Shown one piece after another: positions 38,984 through 51,947 of a stretch of 64,000 bases of DNA. The notes beneath the pieces are model-generated. The model saw only the letters and a program-made list of their open reading frames with translations, had not been told where the DNA came from and did no database searches. The stretch spans positions 62,001 through 126,000 of the forward strand of contig NZ_ADVZ01000006.1 of NCBI RefSeq assembly GCF_000178995.1, written 5' to 3'. Source of the DNA: Afipia sp. 1NLS2. GTDB taxonomy: Bacteria > Pseudomonadota > Alphaproteobacteria > Rhizobiales > Xanthobacteraceae. Numbering within the stretch: the first letter of the stretch is position 1; every line of letters starts with the position of its first letter. A program made the translations under genes and the position numbers.

Positions 38984-39604
38984 CAAGTCGTCCTTATGCC
39001 TGTTTATCCATCAGACGACCAGGCTATAGATGGCCATTGCTCGTCTGACGGCTGGTTCTTCGATCAATAAGGCATAAACGGGGCGCTTGATTAAGTTCCG
39101 TACTCTTTCACATATTGGGAGAAAGCAAGGCGAATAGCCTAAGTTCTATACGAATACTTTATCTATACAATAGATATACGATCATTCGACAATATATACT
39201 CAATAGCGAAGTTAAAATCCGGCCTCGCGCAGTAAACGGCAAAGCGGGATTTAGGGCCTCAGTTATAGCAATCTTGCATATCGACATGAGCTGAGCGGGA
39301 CGCTCTGCATGGCAGGGGGCGCTGCGCTTGCGATTTCGGCCACCCCGCCGGATCAGCTTTAGGGACGCCGCATCTGCGACTTTCGATTTTCGACTGGTAG
39401 TTATGGTCATATTGCGCCTGCCAGCGCCCTATGTTAGCAAGCGCGCGTTTTCACGATGCTGAACATATCGGTTCGGCCGGAAATCGAAGTCCAGCTTGAA
39501 TCTCAAGGACTTACATCGCTCGGCGCGAATTCATGGCGCCTGTCCAATGGCGATGGATTTTTCTTGGAATTTTTCTTGGGCCTTCAACAGCAGAAGAGCA
39601 TTTC
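38984..39604. other. Non-coding stretch upstream of rlpA and the atp operon
   Basis: About 620 bases with an AT-rich part at 39140-39200. Short frames, such as 83 codons on the minus strand at 39159-39410, have no ribosome site or family resemblance. It must hold the divergent promoters of rlpA and atpH. No clear -35/-10 could be assigned by eye. Confidence 0.45.
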
Positions 39605-41697
<2,093 letters not shown>

Positions 41698-41794
41698 ATC
41701 CCATTATGGCCGGGCTCGCCCCGGCCATTCTTTGAAGTGGCAGGACGTCTAAACGATCGGATCCACGGTCTGATTGTCGGAGTGAAATAGAAGA

Positions 41795-42676
41795 ATGGCT
41801 TCGCTCAAGGACATGCGTGTCCGCATCGCCTCGACCAAGGCGACGCAGAAGATCACCAAGGCCATGCAAATGGTCGCGGCCTCGAAGCTGCGCCGTGCGC
41901 AGACCGCGGCCGAAGCAGCGCGGCCTTATGCCGAGCGCATGGATGCGGTGATCTCCAACATCGCGAGCGCGGCGGCAGGTTCCGACAGCGCGCCTCTGCT
42001 GCTGACCGGCACTGGCCGCGATCAGGTTCAGCTTCTGCTGGTCTGCACCGGCGAGCGTGGCCTGTCGGGCGCGTTCAACTCCTCCATCGTGCGTCTCGCC
42101 CGCGAGCGCGCGCTGGCCCTGATGAACCAGGGTAAGGAGGTCAAGTTCTTCTGCGTCGGCCGCAAGGGCTACGAGCAGCTCCGCCGCCAGTTCGAAAAGC
42201 AGATCGTCGGCCACATGGAGCTGCGCTCCGTGAAGGTGCTCGGCTACAAGAACGCCGAGGAGATCGCGAAGAAGATCGTCACGATGTTTGAGGCGGGCGA
42301 GTTCGATGTCGCCACGCTGTTCTATGCTCAGTTCAAGTCGGTGATCGCGCAGGTGCCGACCGCGCAGCAGGTGATCCCGTTGGTGGTCGAGGCCAAGCAG
42401 GAAACGACTGCGTCGGCTTCCGCGGTTTACGATTACGAGCCGGAAGAGAACGAGATTCTCGCAGACCTCCTGCCGCGCAATCTCGCGATCCAGATCTTCC
42501 GCGCGCTTCTCGAAAACAACGCTTCGTTCTACGGCGCGCAGATGAGCGCGATGGACAACGCCACCCGCAACGCGGGTGACATGATCCGCAAGCAGACCCT
42601 GATCTACAACCGCACCCGACAGGCGATGATTACGAAGGAACTGATCGAAATCATCTCCGGCGCCGAGGCAATCTGA
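41795..42676 (+). CDS. atpG: F1 ATP synthase gamma subunit
   Basis: The 293-aa protein has N-terminal [20 protein letters not shown] and the C-terminal coiled-coil [20 protein letters not shown] followed by [12 protein letters not shown], diagnostic of the rotor shaft. It follows atpA by 97 bases. Unusually, it is followed after 11 bases by the ohr gene and not by atpD. Confidence 0.98.
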   Translation: MASLKDMRVRIASTKATQKITKAMQMVAASKLRRAQTAAEAARPYAERMDAVISNIASAAAGSDSAPLLLTGTGRDQVQLLLVCTGERGLSGAFNSSIVRLARERALALMNQGKEVKFFCVGRKGYEQLRRQFEKQIVGHMELRSVKVLGYKNAEEIAKKIVTMFEAGEFDVATLFYAQFKSVIAQVPTAQQVIPLVVEAKQETTASASAVYDYEPEENEILADLLPRNLAIQIFRALLENNASFYGAQMSAMDNATRNAGDMIRKQTLIYNRTRQAMITKELIEIISGAEAI

Positions 42677-42687
42677 GGAGAGAAGCA

Positions 42688-43092
42688 ATGTCTTATTCGA
42701 CAAAGGCTACGACTTCCGGTGGACGCAACGGCCGCGCTGTTCTGGATAATGGCGGCCTCGCTTTGGCGATGGCCCTGCCGAAGGAAATCGGCGGCAATGG
42801 CGAGGGGCACAATCCCGAGCAGTTGTTCGCACTTGGCTGGTCGGCCTGTTTCGGCCAGGCCATTCTGGTTCTGGCCAAGAAGCATGGCCTCGACGGTCAG
42901 GCCGCGAAAGTCACCTGCGACGTGACTCTTAACATCAACGACGGCGCGTTCTCGCTCGCCGCTGAACTGAAAGTCGCCCTGCCGGGCGCCGACAAGGCCA
43001 AGCTTCAGGCCCTGATCGAAGATGCTCACACGATTTGTCCGTATTCGAAGGCGACCAAGGGCAACGTGCCCGTCAAGCTGACCGCCGTCTAA
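42688..43092 (+). CDS. ohr: Ohr-type (OsmC family) organic hydroperoxide reductase, inside the atp operon
   Basis: The 134-aa protein has both Ohr cysteines: C54 in LGWSACFGQAI and C117 in AHTICPYSKATKGNVPV, with the NPEQLFALGW helix. The HxxCPYS motif marks Ohr, the thiol peroxidase that uses lipoamide, more than OsmC. It starts at ATG 42688 after GGAGAGAAG, 11 bases past atpG, and ends 21 bases before atpD, so it must be co-transcribed with them. Its lipoyl partner (SucB/Lpd) is encoded 8 kb away in the same window. This placement between gamma and beta is unusual. Confidence 0.92.
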   Translation: MSYSTKATTSGGRNGRAVLDNGGLALAMALPKEIGGNGEGHNPEQLFALGWSACFGQAILVLAKKHGLDGQAAKVTCDVTLNINDGAFSLAAELKVALPGADKAKLQALIEDAHTICPYSKATKGNVPVKLTAV

Positions 43093-44544
<1,452 letters not shown>

Positions 44545-44549
44545 TCGCG

Positions 44550-44963
44550 ATGGCCAACACCTTCCACTTCGATCTCGTCTCGCCGGAGAAGATCGCCTTC
44601 TCCGGCGAAGTCGAGCAGGTCGACGTTCCGGGCGTCGAGGGCGACTTCGGCGTGCTGGCGGGTCATTCGCCGCTGGTGGCGAGCATTCGTCCTGGCATCC
44701 TCACGGTGACCGTCGGCGGCAAGAACGAGAAGATCATCGTGCTCGGCGGCCTTGCGGAAGTGTCCGACAAGGGCCTGACGGTGCTGGCCGACACAGCGAC
44801 GTCGCTTGCTGAACTGGATCGCGTGGCGTTCGCCAAGCAGATCGAGGAGATGGAAGAAAACCTGAAGGACAAGGAGCCGGGCAGCGCGCTCGATCGCGCG
44901 ATTGCGCGGCTCGACCACTTCAAGGTCATCCAGCAGCGCATCACCTCGACCGGAATGCACTGA
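44550..44963 (+). CDS. atpC: F1 ATP synthase epsilon subunit
   Basis: The 137-aa protein has the beta-sandwich domain ([40 protein letters not shown]) and a C-terminal helical part. ATG 44550 lies 5 bases after the atpD stop; the longer upstream frame overlaps atpD and is not used. It ends the atpHAG-ohr-DC operon, followed by a strong terminator. Confidence 0.97.
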   Translation: MANTFHFDLVSPEKIAFSGEVEQVDVPGVEGDFGVLAGHSPLVASIRPGILTVTVGGKNEKIIVLGGLAEVSDKGLTVLADTATSLAELDRVAFAKQIEEMEENLKDKEPGSALDRAIARLDHFKVIQQRITSTGMH

Positions 44964-44982
44964 GGCTTGCGTTTTGAGAATC

Positions 44983-45012
44983 AAAAAGCCCCGCTTTGGC
45001 GGGGCTTTTTTG
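44983..45012 (+). terminator. Rho-independent terminator of the atp operon
   Basis: A perfect 12-bp stem (44983-44994 with 44999-45010), TTTG loop and T run, 20 bases after atpC. It is bidirectional in form and may also end the convergent rppH transcript. Confidence 0.93.
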
Positions 45013-45034
45013 TATCCCTGTCATGGCCGGGATC

Positions 45035-45535
45035 TTACTTGCCGGCGAACCGCGAAAATTCCTGCACCACGCGCTCATAGACCGGGCGCTTGAAAGGGAC
45101 GACGAGGCCGGGAAGGTTCTCCATCGGCTCCCAGCGCCAGTCGATGAATTCGGGCTTGTGTCCGGCAGGCGAGACGACGTTGATCTCGCTATCCTCGCCA
45201 GTGAAGCGGATCGCGAACCACTTCTGCCGCTGCCCGCGAAAGCGGCCCTTCCAGGCACGCCCTGCGATGGTGCGTGGAATGTCGTAGGTCAGCCAGTCGG
45301 AGGCCTCGGCGAGTTTTTCCACCGAGCGCGCGTTGGTCTCCTCAAAAAGCTCGCGACGTGCGGCTTCCCAATGATCCTCGCCGGGATCGATGCCGCCCTG
45401 CGGCATTTGCCAGCCATGCGCCTGATCGACATGCTCGGGACCGCCGACGCGCCGCCCGATAAAGACCAGTCCCTTCGCATTCAGAAGCATGATGCCGACG
45501 CAACTCCGGTAGGGCAGATCATCGTAACGCGACAT
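45035..45535 (-). CDS. rppH: RNA pyrophosphohydrolase (Nudix)
   Basis: The 166-aa protein has the Nudix box [20 protein letters not shown] continuing into T, preceded by [21 protein letters not shown] and ending in the RppH/IalA-type [17 protein letters not shown]. It removes pyrophosphate from 5' ends of mRNA. ATG 45535 is chosen; 18 upstream codons are not family-like. Confidence 0.95.
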   Translation of the reverse strand: MSRYDDLPYRSCVGIMLLNAKGLVFIGRRVGGPEHVDQAHGWQMPQGGIDPGEDHWEAARRELFEETNARSVEKLAEASDWLTYDIPRTIAGRAWKGRFRGQRQKWFAIRFTGEDSEINVVSPAGHKPEFIDWRWEPMENLPGLVVPFKRPVYERVVQEFSRFAGK

Positions 45536-45598
45536 CGTACAGGCCTTCAGTTGGTTCCGTGGCCGGTTTGCCGCGCAAGCCTGCGACAAATCGGGAGA

Positions 45599-46777
45599 TT
45601 AGCTGGATTTTGATTTCATCAGGGTCGTTGTCAACGGCACCAAAAGGATGCCCCGGCTCTCAAGGCGTTGTGCCCATGCCCCGATCCGCTCGATTGAAAT
45701 CGGCAATGCGGAGGCCATGCCGACCGCGCTGCCGCGCTCGCGTGCCAGCGTCTCAAGCTTCATGAGACTCTTGTCGATCTCGGCGGCGGTTGGAACCTGA
45801 TCGAGCACGGCATCCGCCGTCGCGGTAGGTACGCCCTGCGCGCCCGCGAGCTGGCCAGCCAGACTGCGCGGCACGCTGCCGTCGTCAAGCCAGGCGAGGC
45901 CGCGCTTGGCCGCCTGCTGGATGATCGGCTGCATCGCGGAATCGGTAACGAGGAAGCGCGAGCCCATGAAATTCGTGAGCCCGACATAACCCTGGAAGCG
46001 GCTCATCAGCCACATCAGCCGGTCTACGTTCTGCTCGGGGCCCGCGGTGGCGAGGAGGGTCTGCGGGCCGGGATCGTTGTCCGGATAGTCGTAAGGCTCC
46101 ATGGGGAGTTGCAGCAGCACTTCGTGCTTCCGGGCGCGGGCGCGCTCGACGAGCTTGCCGGGATCGGAGCCATAAGGCGTGAAGGCCAGCGTCACCGCGG
46201 CGGGCAGCTTCACGATCGCATCGTTGGTCTTGGCGGCGCCAACGCCGAGCCCGCCGATCACGATGGAGATCGTCGGCGTGGTGGCGGCGCGGGCACGCTG
46301 CAGGTCGGTTCCGGAGGCATAGACCCGCCACGGCTTCAGCCCATCGGCTGCGATCGGCACCATGCCGTAGCGGGAATTCTCCAGAAGCCGCTGGTTGATG
46401 CCGCTCATCATCGCCGGCGTGTCGGCATCGAGCCCTGCGGGCGTGCCGTCGTCTCCGACCTTCATTTCGCGCCGTTCGCCGCTCGAGCCGTCGATGATGG
46501 TGACGGTCTTCTGGCCGCTCGGTGCGGCGGCAGGGGCAACTGGGGCGGCGGAGGGGATCGCGGAGTGGTCTGCGCCCGGCAGTTTGGCCGGGTCGTATTT
46601 GGCGACGACAACCGGTTCGCCGCCCATCGGGTCGCGGCCGAAAATGGCGAAGCCCAGGAACGCCAGTAAAAACAGGCCGCAGACCGTGGCGATCGCCTGC
46701 GGCGCGGTGAAGGGCAGGCGGAAGCGGCGCTTGCGCGGCGTGGTCTGCCCCAGCGGCGCGCTCAGGTCATCGGTCAC
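45599..46777 (-). CDS. Divergent polysaccharide deacetylase family protein
   Basis: The 392-aa protein starts at GTG 46777 and has one N-terminal transmembrane helix (AIATVCGLFLLAFLGFAIFG). The C-terminal domain, with TISIVIGGLGVGAAKTNDAI and LLQLPMEPYDYPDNDPGPQT, is typical of the YibQ/'divergent polysaccharide deacetylase' NodB-like fold. The His residues of active deacetylases are not all evident. It lies upstream of rppH on the same strand. The exact substrate is unknown. Confidence 0.88.
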   Translation of the reverse strand: MTDDLSAPLGQTTPRKRRFRLPFTAPQAIATVCGLFLLAFLGFAIFGRDPMGGEPVVVAKYDPAKLPGADHSAIPSAAPVAPAAAPSGQKTVTIIDGSSGERREMKVGDDGTPAGLDADTPAMMSGINQRLLENSRYGMVPIAADGLKPWRVYASGTDLQRARAATTPTISIVIGGLGVGAAKTNDAIVKLPAAVTLAFTPYGSDPGKLVERARARKHEVLLQLPMEPYDYPDNDPGPQTLLATAGPEQNVDRLMWLMSRFQGYVGLTNFMGSRFLVTDSAMQPIIQQAAKRGLAWLDDGSVPRSLAGQLAGAQGVPTATADAVLDQVPTAAEIDKSLMKLETLARERGSAVGMASALPISIERIGAWAQRLESRGILLVPLTTTLMKSKSS

Positions 46778-46850
46778 GACAAGGGATCCCGCGAATCATC
46801 CGCGGAATCCTACCATGACAGGATGGGATAGCCTCGCCCGGCCGCAGCCT

Positions 46851-47405
46851 TCAGGCCTTCCGGGGTGTCGTCCGTGCGGGATTGCCGACGACTGTGGCGC
46901 CCGGGGCAACGTCGCGGGTCACTACGCTGCCCGCGCCGATGATGGCGTTATCGCCAACGGTGACGCCGGGCAGGATGATCGCGCCGCCGCCGATCCAGAC
47001 ATCGGAACCGATCGCCACCTGCCGCGCGAACTCGAACCCATCGCGGCGCTGGACCGGGTCGCGCGGATGGTCGGCGGCGTAGATCTGCACCGCGGGGCCA
47101 ATCTGGGTGCGGTCGCCGATGGTGACGTGGGTCACATCGAGGATGACGCAGTTGAAGTTCATGAACACGCCGGCCCCGAGGCGGATGTTGAAGCCGTAAT
47201 CGCAGTGGAATGGCGGCCGCAGGTCGCAGGAATCGCCTGCTGCGATCCGCTCGCGCAGCACCGCGAGCCGCTCGGCGGCGGATTGGCTGAGCATGGCGTT
47301 GTAGCGCGCGAGCCATTGCTGGTTGGCGGAGATGTCGACCTGAATCTCGGGATCACCGGGCAGGTACAATTCGCCCGCGATCATCTTCTGCTTTTCGCTG
47401 GTCAT
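46851..47405 (-). CDS. Sugar O-acetyltransferase (Maa/NodL-type hexapeptide repeat)
   Basis: The 184-aa protein has the maltose-acetyltransferase N-terminal segment (SEKQKMIAGELYLPGDPEI) and a left-handed beta-helix made of hexapeptide repeats (IGDRTQIGPAVQIY, IGSDVWIGGGAIILPGVTVG, NAIIGAGSVVTRDV). The catalytic His is in YAADHPRDP. It transfers acetyl from acetyl-CoA to a sugar; the substrate is not known. Confidence 0.92.
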   Translation of the reverse strand: MTSEKQKMIAGELYLPGDPEIQVDISANQQWLARYNAMLSQSAAERLAVLRERIAAGDSCDLRPPFHCDYGFNIRLGAGVFMNFNCVILDVTHVTIGDRTQIGPAVQIYAADHPRDPVQRRDGFEFARQVAIGSDVWIGGGAIILPGVTVGDNAIIGAGSVVTRDVAPGATVVGNPARTTPRKA

Positions 47406-47433
47406 GACGTCTCCGATGGATCGCCGGAAATAA

Positions 47434-47460
47434 AAAAGGCGGCCGCAGGGGCCGCCTTTT
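47434..47460 (-). terminator. Rho-independent terminator after ctpA
   Basis: An 11-bp stem (47434-47444 with 47450-47460) and 5-base loop. On the minus strand it is followed by TTTTTTA, 37 bases past the ctpA stop. Confidence 0.9.
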
Positions 47461-47496
47461 GTGATCGTGAGGTAAAGACTTTAGTTCGCTGCCTTC

Positions 47497-48843
47497 TTAG
47501 TTCGCAGCCTTGGCCTTGTCGGCCGGCGGCGGGGTCGTCGTGTTGGCGGCGTTGTGCTTGATGCCATGCAGAAGATCGATGGCGGTGTGCAGCGCCTTGT
47601 CATTCTTTTCATCCGGCGGCACGTAGGACTGCGAACCGGTTTCTTCCTGGCCGTCGGCCTTGAGGTGGCCGCGCAGCGAGGCTTCGCCCTTGGTGTCGGT
47701 CTTGGCCTTCAGATCGTCAGGGACGTCTTGCATCACTTCGATGTCGGGGGTGATGCCCTTGGCCTGGATCGACTTGCCCGACGGGGTAAAGTAGCGCGCG
47801 GTGGTGAGCCGCAACGCGCCGTTGCCCGAGCCGAGCGGGATGATGGTCTGCACCGAGCCCTTGCCGAACGAGCGGGTGCCGATGGTGGTCGAACGCTTCT
47901 GGTCCTGCAGTGCGCCCGCGACGATTTCGGAAGCGGAAGCGGAGCCGCCGTTGATCAGCACGATCACCGGCTTGCCCTTGGCGAGGTCGCCGGGCTTGGC
48001 GGTGCGGCGCTGGGTTTCCTCGGCGTTGCGGCCGCGCGTCGAGACGATCTCGCCGCGATCGAGGAAGGCGTCGGATACGGAGACAGCTTCTTCAAGCAAG
48101 CCGCCAGGATTGTTGCGCAGGTCGAGGATGTAGCCCTTCACCTTGTCGGTACCGATCTGCTGCTGGAGATTGGCCATCTCCTTCTTCAGGCCTTCGGTGG
48201 TCTGCTCGTTGAAGGAGGTAATGCGGATGTAGGCGATATCGCCATCCTCCACTTTCGCGCGGACTGCACGGACGCGGATGTTGTCGCGTGTCAGCGTGAC
48301 CTCGATCGGCTTGTCCTGACCCTTGCGGATGATCTTCAGCTTGATCTTGGTGTTGACTGGGCCACGCATCTTGTCGACGGCCTGATTGAGGGTGAGGCCC
48401 TGCACGGCTTCATCGTCGAGATTGGTGATGATGTCGTTGGCGAGGATACCCGCCTTCGAGGCCGGCGTGTCGTCGATCGGCGACACCACCTTGATGAGGC
48501 CGTCTTCCATCGTGACTTCGATGCCAAGTCCGCCGAATTCGCCGCGGGTCTGCACCTGCATGTCCTTGAAGCTCTTCGCGTCCATGTAGCTGGAGTGCGG
48601 GTCGAGACCGGTCAGCATGCCGCTGATGGCGCTCTCGATCAGCTTCTTGTCGTCCGGCTTCTCGACATAGTCGCTGCGGACGCGGTCGAACACGTCGCCG
48701 AACAAATTGAGCTGGCGGTAGGTGTCGGCGGCCGCGGCGCGCGCCGAGGTGCCCATCAGCGAAGCTCGGGGCTGGGTCACCAGAAGGGTCGCGGCAGCGC
48801 CGGCTGCGGCGCTGAGAAGAATGAGAGAAGTCTTGCGCATCAT
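47497..48843 (-). CDS. ctpA: Carboxyl-terminal processing protease (S41 family)
   Basis: The 448-aa protein has a signal anchor (LILLSAAAGAAATLLV), a PDZ domain (FGGLGIEVTMEDGLIKVVSP), and S41 catalytic Ser in LINGGSASASEIVAGAL with Lys in GKGSVQTIIPL. It trims periplasmic proteins or cell-wall hydrolases. ATG 48843 overlaps the stop of the upstream EnvC-like gene (ATGATGA), suggesting coupled translation with a peptidoglycan hydrolase activator, a likely functional partner. Confidence 0.95.
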   Translation of the reverse strand: MMRKTSLILLSAAAGAAATLLVTQPRASLMGTSARAAAADTYRQLNLFGDVFDRVRSDYVEKPDDKKLIESAISGMLTGLDPHSSYMDAKSFKDMQVQTRGEFGGLGIEVTMEDGLIKVVSPIDDTPASKAGILANDIITNLDDEAVQGLTLNQAVDKMRGPVNTKIKLKIIRKGQDKPIEVTLTRDNIRVRAVRAKVEDGDIAYIRITSFNEQTTEGLKKEMANLQQQIGTDKVKGYILDLRNNPGGLLEEAVSVSDAFLDRGEIVSTRGRNAEETQRRTAKPGDLAKGKPVIVLINGGSASASEIVAGALQDQKRSTTIGTRSFGKGSVQTIIPLGSGNGALRLTTARYFTPSGKSIQAKGITPDIEVMQDVPDDLKAKTDTKGEASLRGHLKADGQEETGSQSYVPPDEKNDKALHTAIDLLHGIKHNAANTTTPPPADKAKAAN

Positions 48844-50171
48844 CCGCGAACCTTTTCGCCTTCCTTTGCGGCCCACCATGGGCCTGGATCGATCGGAGCT
48901 CCGTCTTTCCGGAACTCGATATAGAGTACGGGTTGGCTCGATGGCGCTGCCAGAATGGAGGCGACCTGAGACTGTGATCCCATCGTCGCCACCGGCTCCC
49001 CCGTCAGTACAAACTGGCCAATATTGACCGAAATACGGTCCATTCCAGCGATCAGGACATGATACCCGCCGCCCGCATTGAGGATCAAGAGTTGTCCATA
49101 GCTCCTGAACGGTCCCGCATAAACCACCCAGCCATCACACGGAGTTGTGACCTGTGCGCCGGGGCGCGTCGCGATTGAAATGCCCTTTTCCTGCCCGCCA
49201 TTGCCATCCGGCCCGCCGTAATTGCGAATCTTCGTGCCGTTGACCGGAAGAGGCAACAACCCCTTTGCCGCAGCAAAGGCAATCGCCGGACTGAGGCGCG
49301 CTGGGTCCTGCATGCCGCGCAAATTAGGCTTTCCGTTGACGGAGGGGGGGGTTCCTTTCAATTCCGCCGCCGCCGCCGCCCGGGCAGCACTCTTGATGTC
49401 CTGTTCCATTTTGGCAATCAGGTCCTGCAGGCTGCCGGCTTGCCTGGCCAATTCAGTGGCACGGCTCTTTTCTGCTGCCATGTCACGTTCGGCATCCGAC
49501 TGCTTCTTCTGCCGCTCATCGACGAGGGCTGCGAGTCGGGTGCTGTCGGTCGTGAGCTTGTCGCGTTCGGCCGCGAGGCGGTCGCGTTCTGCCGAGATAT
49601 TCTTGCGCACCTGAATGAGCTCGCCGAGGTCGTTTGCGAGCTTGAGTGCGCGGGCGCGCATTTCCGGCACGGCCGCGCCGAGCAGCATCGCGGTGTGCAG
49701 CGATTGCAGCGAATCCTCTGGCGTCACCAGCAAAGCTGGCGGCGCGCGGCGTCCCGCGCGCTGCAGGGCCGCGAGCACTTCGCCGATCCGGTCGCGCCGG
49801 GTTTCGAGCGACAGCCTGATCTCCGCTTCGCGCGCGTCGAGCGGGCGGATACGGCCCTCGCTGTCGCTGATATTGGCCTCGATGGCGCGGATGCGCGCGG
49901 CGGTGTCGATCAGTTGCTGGTTGAGCTTGGTGCGGTCCTGCCCGATCGCGGCGATCTCGTCCTTGAGGCGTTGCTGCGCGTCCGCCGCTTCCTTCTGCTT
50001 GGCGCGCAGCGCCTCGAGTTCCTGATTGCGCTGGTCGAGCGTGGCCTGGCCGGATGCGGGCGGTGATGGGGCCGGTGTTTGCGCGAGCACGCCTGTCGTC
50101 CCGAGGCACGCGGCCAGCGCAAGGCCGCAGAGCCGAGAAAGGCCGGACGATTTGCGCGCACTGAGGATCAA
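48840..50171 (-). CDS. EnvC-like murein hydrolase activator (M23 domain)
   Basis: The 443-aa protein has a signal sequence (LCGLALAACLGTTGVLAQ), long coiled coils at about 50-260 and a C-terminal LytM/M23 domain (GISIATRPGAQVTTPCDGWV, GYHVLIAGMDRISVNIGQ, GSQSQVASIL, LYIEFRKDGAPIDPGPWW). The HxH/HxxxD zinc residues of active M23 enzymes are partly replaced (EFR for HFE-type), as in EnvC activators. The start is TTG 50171, with GGAG upstream, just past the rlmH stop. Confidence 0.88.
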   Translation of the reverse strand: MILSARKSSGLSRLCGLALAACLGTTGVLAQTPAPSPPASGQATLDQRNQELEALRAKQKEAADAQQRLKDEIAAIGQDRTKLNQQLIDTAARIRAIEANISDSEGRIRPLDAREAEIRLSLETRRDRIGEVLAALQRAGRRAPPALLVTPEDSLQSLHTAMLLGAAVPEMRARALKLANDLGELIQVRKNISAERDRLAAERDKLTTDSTRLAALVDERQKKQSDAERDMAAEKSRATELARQAGSLQDLIAKMEQDIKSAARAAAAAELKGTPPSVNGKPNLRGMQDPARLSPAIAFAAAKGLLPLPVNGTKIRNYGGPDGNGGQEKGISIATRPGAQVTTPCDGWVVYAGPFRSYGQLLILNAGGGYHVLIAGMDRISVNIGQFVLTGEPVATMGSQSQVASILAAPSSQPVLYIEFRKDGAPIDPGPWWAAKEGEKVRG

Positions 50172-50182
50172 ACTGGTCTCCG

Positions 50183-50665
50183 TCAGGCCCGGTGATAAGG
50201 GTGACCGGACAGGATCGTCCCTGCCCGGTAGATCTGCTCCAGGAGCAGGATACGCACGATCTGGTGCGGCCACGTCGCCTTGCCGAAGGCGAGACGGACC
50301 TTGGCGCGACGGCTCAATTCCGTGGACAGCCCGTCGGCGCCACCGATCAGCAACACCGCGCAGGGCACCGAATCATCACGCCAGCGCTCAAGATGGCGGG
50401 CGATGGTGGTGCTGTCGAGATTGTCGCCGCGCTCGTCGAGCGCCAGCACCATCGCGCCGTCGGGAATGTGCGCGGTCATCGCCTGGGCTTCCTCGGCGAT
50501 CCGGCCAGCGGCGTCGGCATGGCGGCTTTCGGGGATTTCGTGGATATCGAGGCCGCGGAAACCAAGCTTGCGCGAAAGGCTCTCAAAGCGTTCGCGGTAA
50601 CGCTCGGCAAGCTCGCGTTCCGGGCCTTGCTTGAGGCGGCCAATGGCGATGACGAGAAGACGCAT
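50183..50665 (-). CDS. rlmH: 23S rRNA (pseudouridine1915-N3)-methyltransferase RlmH
   Basis: The 160-aa SPOUT methyltransferase has the trefoil-knot cofactor site LLIGGADGLS and C-terminal LEQIYRAGTILSGHPYHRA, both diagnostic. Length is standard. Confidence 0.97.
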   Translation of the reverse strand: MRLLVIAIGRLKQGPERELAERYRERFESLSRKLGFRGLDIHEIPESRHADAAGRIAEEAQAMTAHIPDGAMVLALDERGDNLDSTTIARHLERWRDDSVPCAVLLIGGADGLSTELSRRAKVRLAFGKATWPHQIVRILLLEQIYRAGTILSGHPYHRA

Positions 50666-50787
50666 GGCATGGTCTTATCACGTCAGTCCGCCATCTTAAA
50701 TCAAGGGGCGCTTAAATCAGCGCGCGACTCCCAATCCCGCATAACAGGCAAGATCACTCCAGACGCGCCGGCGACACCTCGCCGGCT

Positions 50788-51183
50788 TTAACGCGCCTTC
50801 TTGGCCGGTTTCTCCGAGGTCCACATCTTTTCGAGATTGTAGAACTCGCGAACCTCCGGCCGGAAAACGTGGACGATCACGTCGCCGGAATCGATCAGCA
50901 CCCAATCGCAATTGGCGAGCCCTTCGATGTGCGGCGCTTCGATCCCGCTTTCCTTCAAGCCCTTGGCGACATTCTCCGCGATCGCACCGACGTGACGGTT
51001 CACCCGTCCGGTGGTGACGACCATGTAGTCGGTGATGGAGGACTTGCCGCGAAGGTCGATGGTGATCGTATCTTCCGCCTTCATGTCGTCGAGGCGGGAG
51101 AGGATCAGGGTGAGTGTCTCGTCGGCGTCAGGACGCGCCTTCAGGACAGCGATGGACGGAGACTTTGCTGCCGTCCGGGACAA
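50788..51183 (-). CDS. rsfS: Ribosome silencing factor RsfS
   Basis: The 131-aa RsfS/iojap protein has DLRGKSSITDYMVVTTGRVN and LANCDWVLIDSGDVIVHVFR, the family core. It binds L14 and blocks subunit joining in starvation. It precedes rlmH by 122 bases, the normal order. Confidence 0.96.
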   Translation of the reverse strand: MSRTAAKSPSIAVLKARPDADETLTLILSRLDDMKAEDTITIDLRGKSSITDYMVVTTGRVNRHVGAIAENVAKGLKESGIEAPHIEGLANCDWVLIDSGDVIVHVFRPEVREFYNLEKMWTSEKPAKKAR

Positions 51184-51323
51184 TGCAGATGCGGTCAGGG
51201 ACCACTCCTTTCACTGTGTCGCGGGCACCGAATCTTCCGATGCCCACGTGCCTATTTTAGGCATGTGGGGTTAATGCTTTCAATCGTCCAGACTTGTGAG
51301 GCCGTCAGACTGTGGTGTTTGCG

Positions 51324-51947
51324 TCACGTCTTCCAGCTTCCGTCCGGGTTCCGCAATCTGGTCGATGACAACGGCGATTTCATGCCGGTGAGGAAGATCC
51401 AGGCTGGCGGTGTCATGGTGGCGAGTTGGCCTGCGTCGCGCTCGGGGATGCGGTGCTGCATCAGGGCTTGTGCTGCGGGCGAGGATAATGCGCCGAAACT
51501 GTCGGGCGGCCGGTCGATCACGGCCATGGGAACCAGATCGGCAATGGTGCGCCAGCCTTTCCAGCGATGGAATTGGGCGAGATTGTCGGCTCCCATGATC
51601 CAGACAAAGCGGACGGCCGCACAACGCCTGCGCAGGAACTCAATGGTGTCGAGAGTGTATCTCGTGCCGATGACGGATTCGAGACAGCTCACGTCGATGC
51701 GCGGATGATGCGCGAGACACCGCGCGGCCTCCATGCGTTCCTCGAGCCGGTGCGGCGCCTTGTCCTTCAGCGGATTGCCGGGCGTCACCAGCCACCAGAC
51801 CCGGTCGAGGTTAAGCCGCTTCATCGCGAACAGCGTGATGTCGCGATGCGCGGTGTGCGGCGGATTGAACGAGCCGCCGAGCAGGCCGATGCGCATGCCG
51901 TCGGTATAAGGCGGGATCGCTTCGCGCAGCGCCGGTGTGTGGTTCAC
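51324..51947 (-). CDS. nadD: Nicotinate-nucleotide adenylyltransferase
   Basis: The 207-aa protein has the nucleotidyltransferase motif [27 protein letters not shown] and the C-terminal SSTRLR. It makes deamido-NAD. GTG 51947 overlaps the proA stop by 4 bases; an internal ATG at 51896, just before the motif, is an alternative. Confidence 0.95.
   Translation of the reverse strand: MNHTPALREAIPPYTDGMRIGLLGGSFNPPHTAHRDITLFAMKRLNLDRVWWLVTPGNPLKDKAPHRLEERMEAARCLAHHPRIDVSCLESVIGTRYTLDTIEFLRRRCAAVRFVWIMGADNLAQFHRWKGWRTIADLVPMAVIDRPPDSFGALSSPAAQALMQHRIPERDAGQLATMTPPAWIFLTGMKSPLSSTRLRNPDGSWKT

Noticed and set aside
39159-39410. 83-codon minus-strand frame upstream of the atp operon
   Set aside because: No ribosome site; lies in an AT-rich promoter area; no family features.
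47554-48924. 456-codon plus-strand frame across ctpA
   Set aside because: Antisense shadow of a clear S41 protease.
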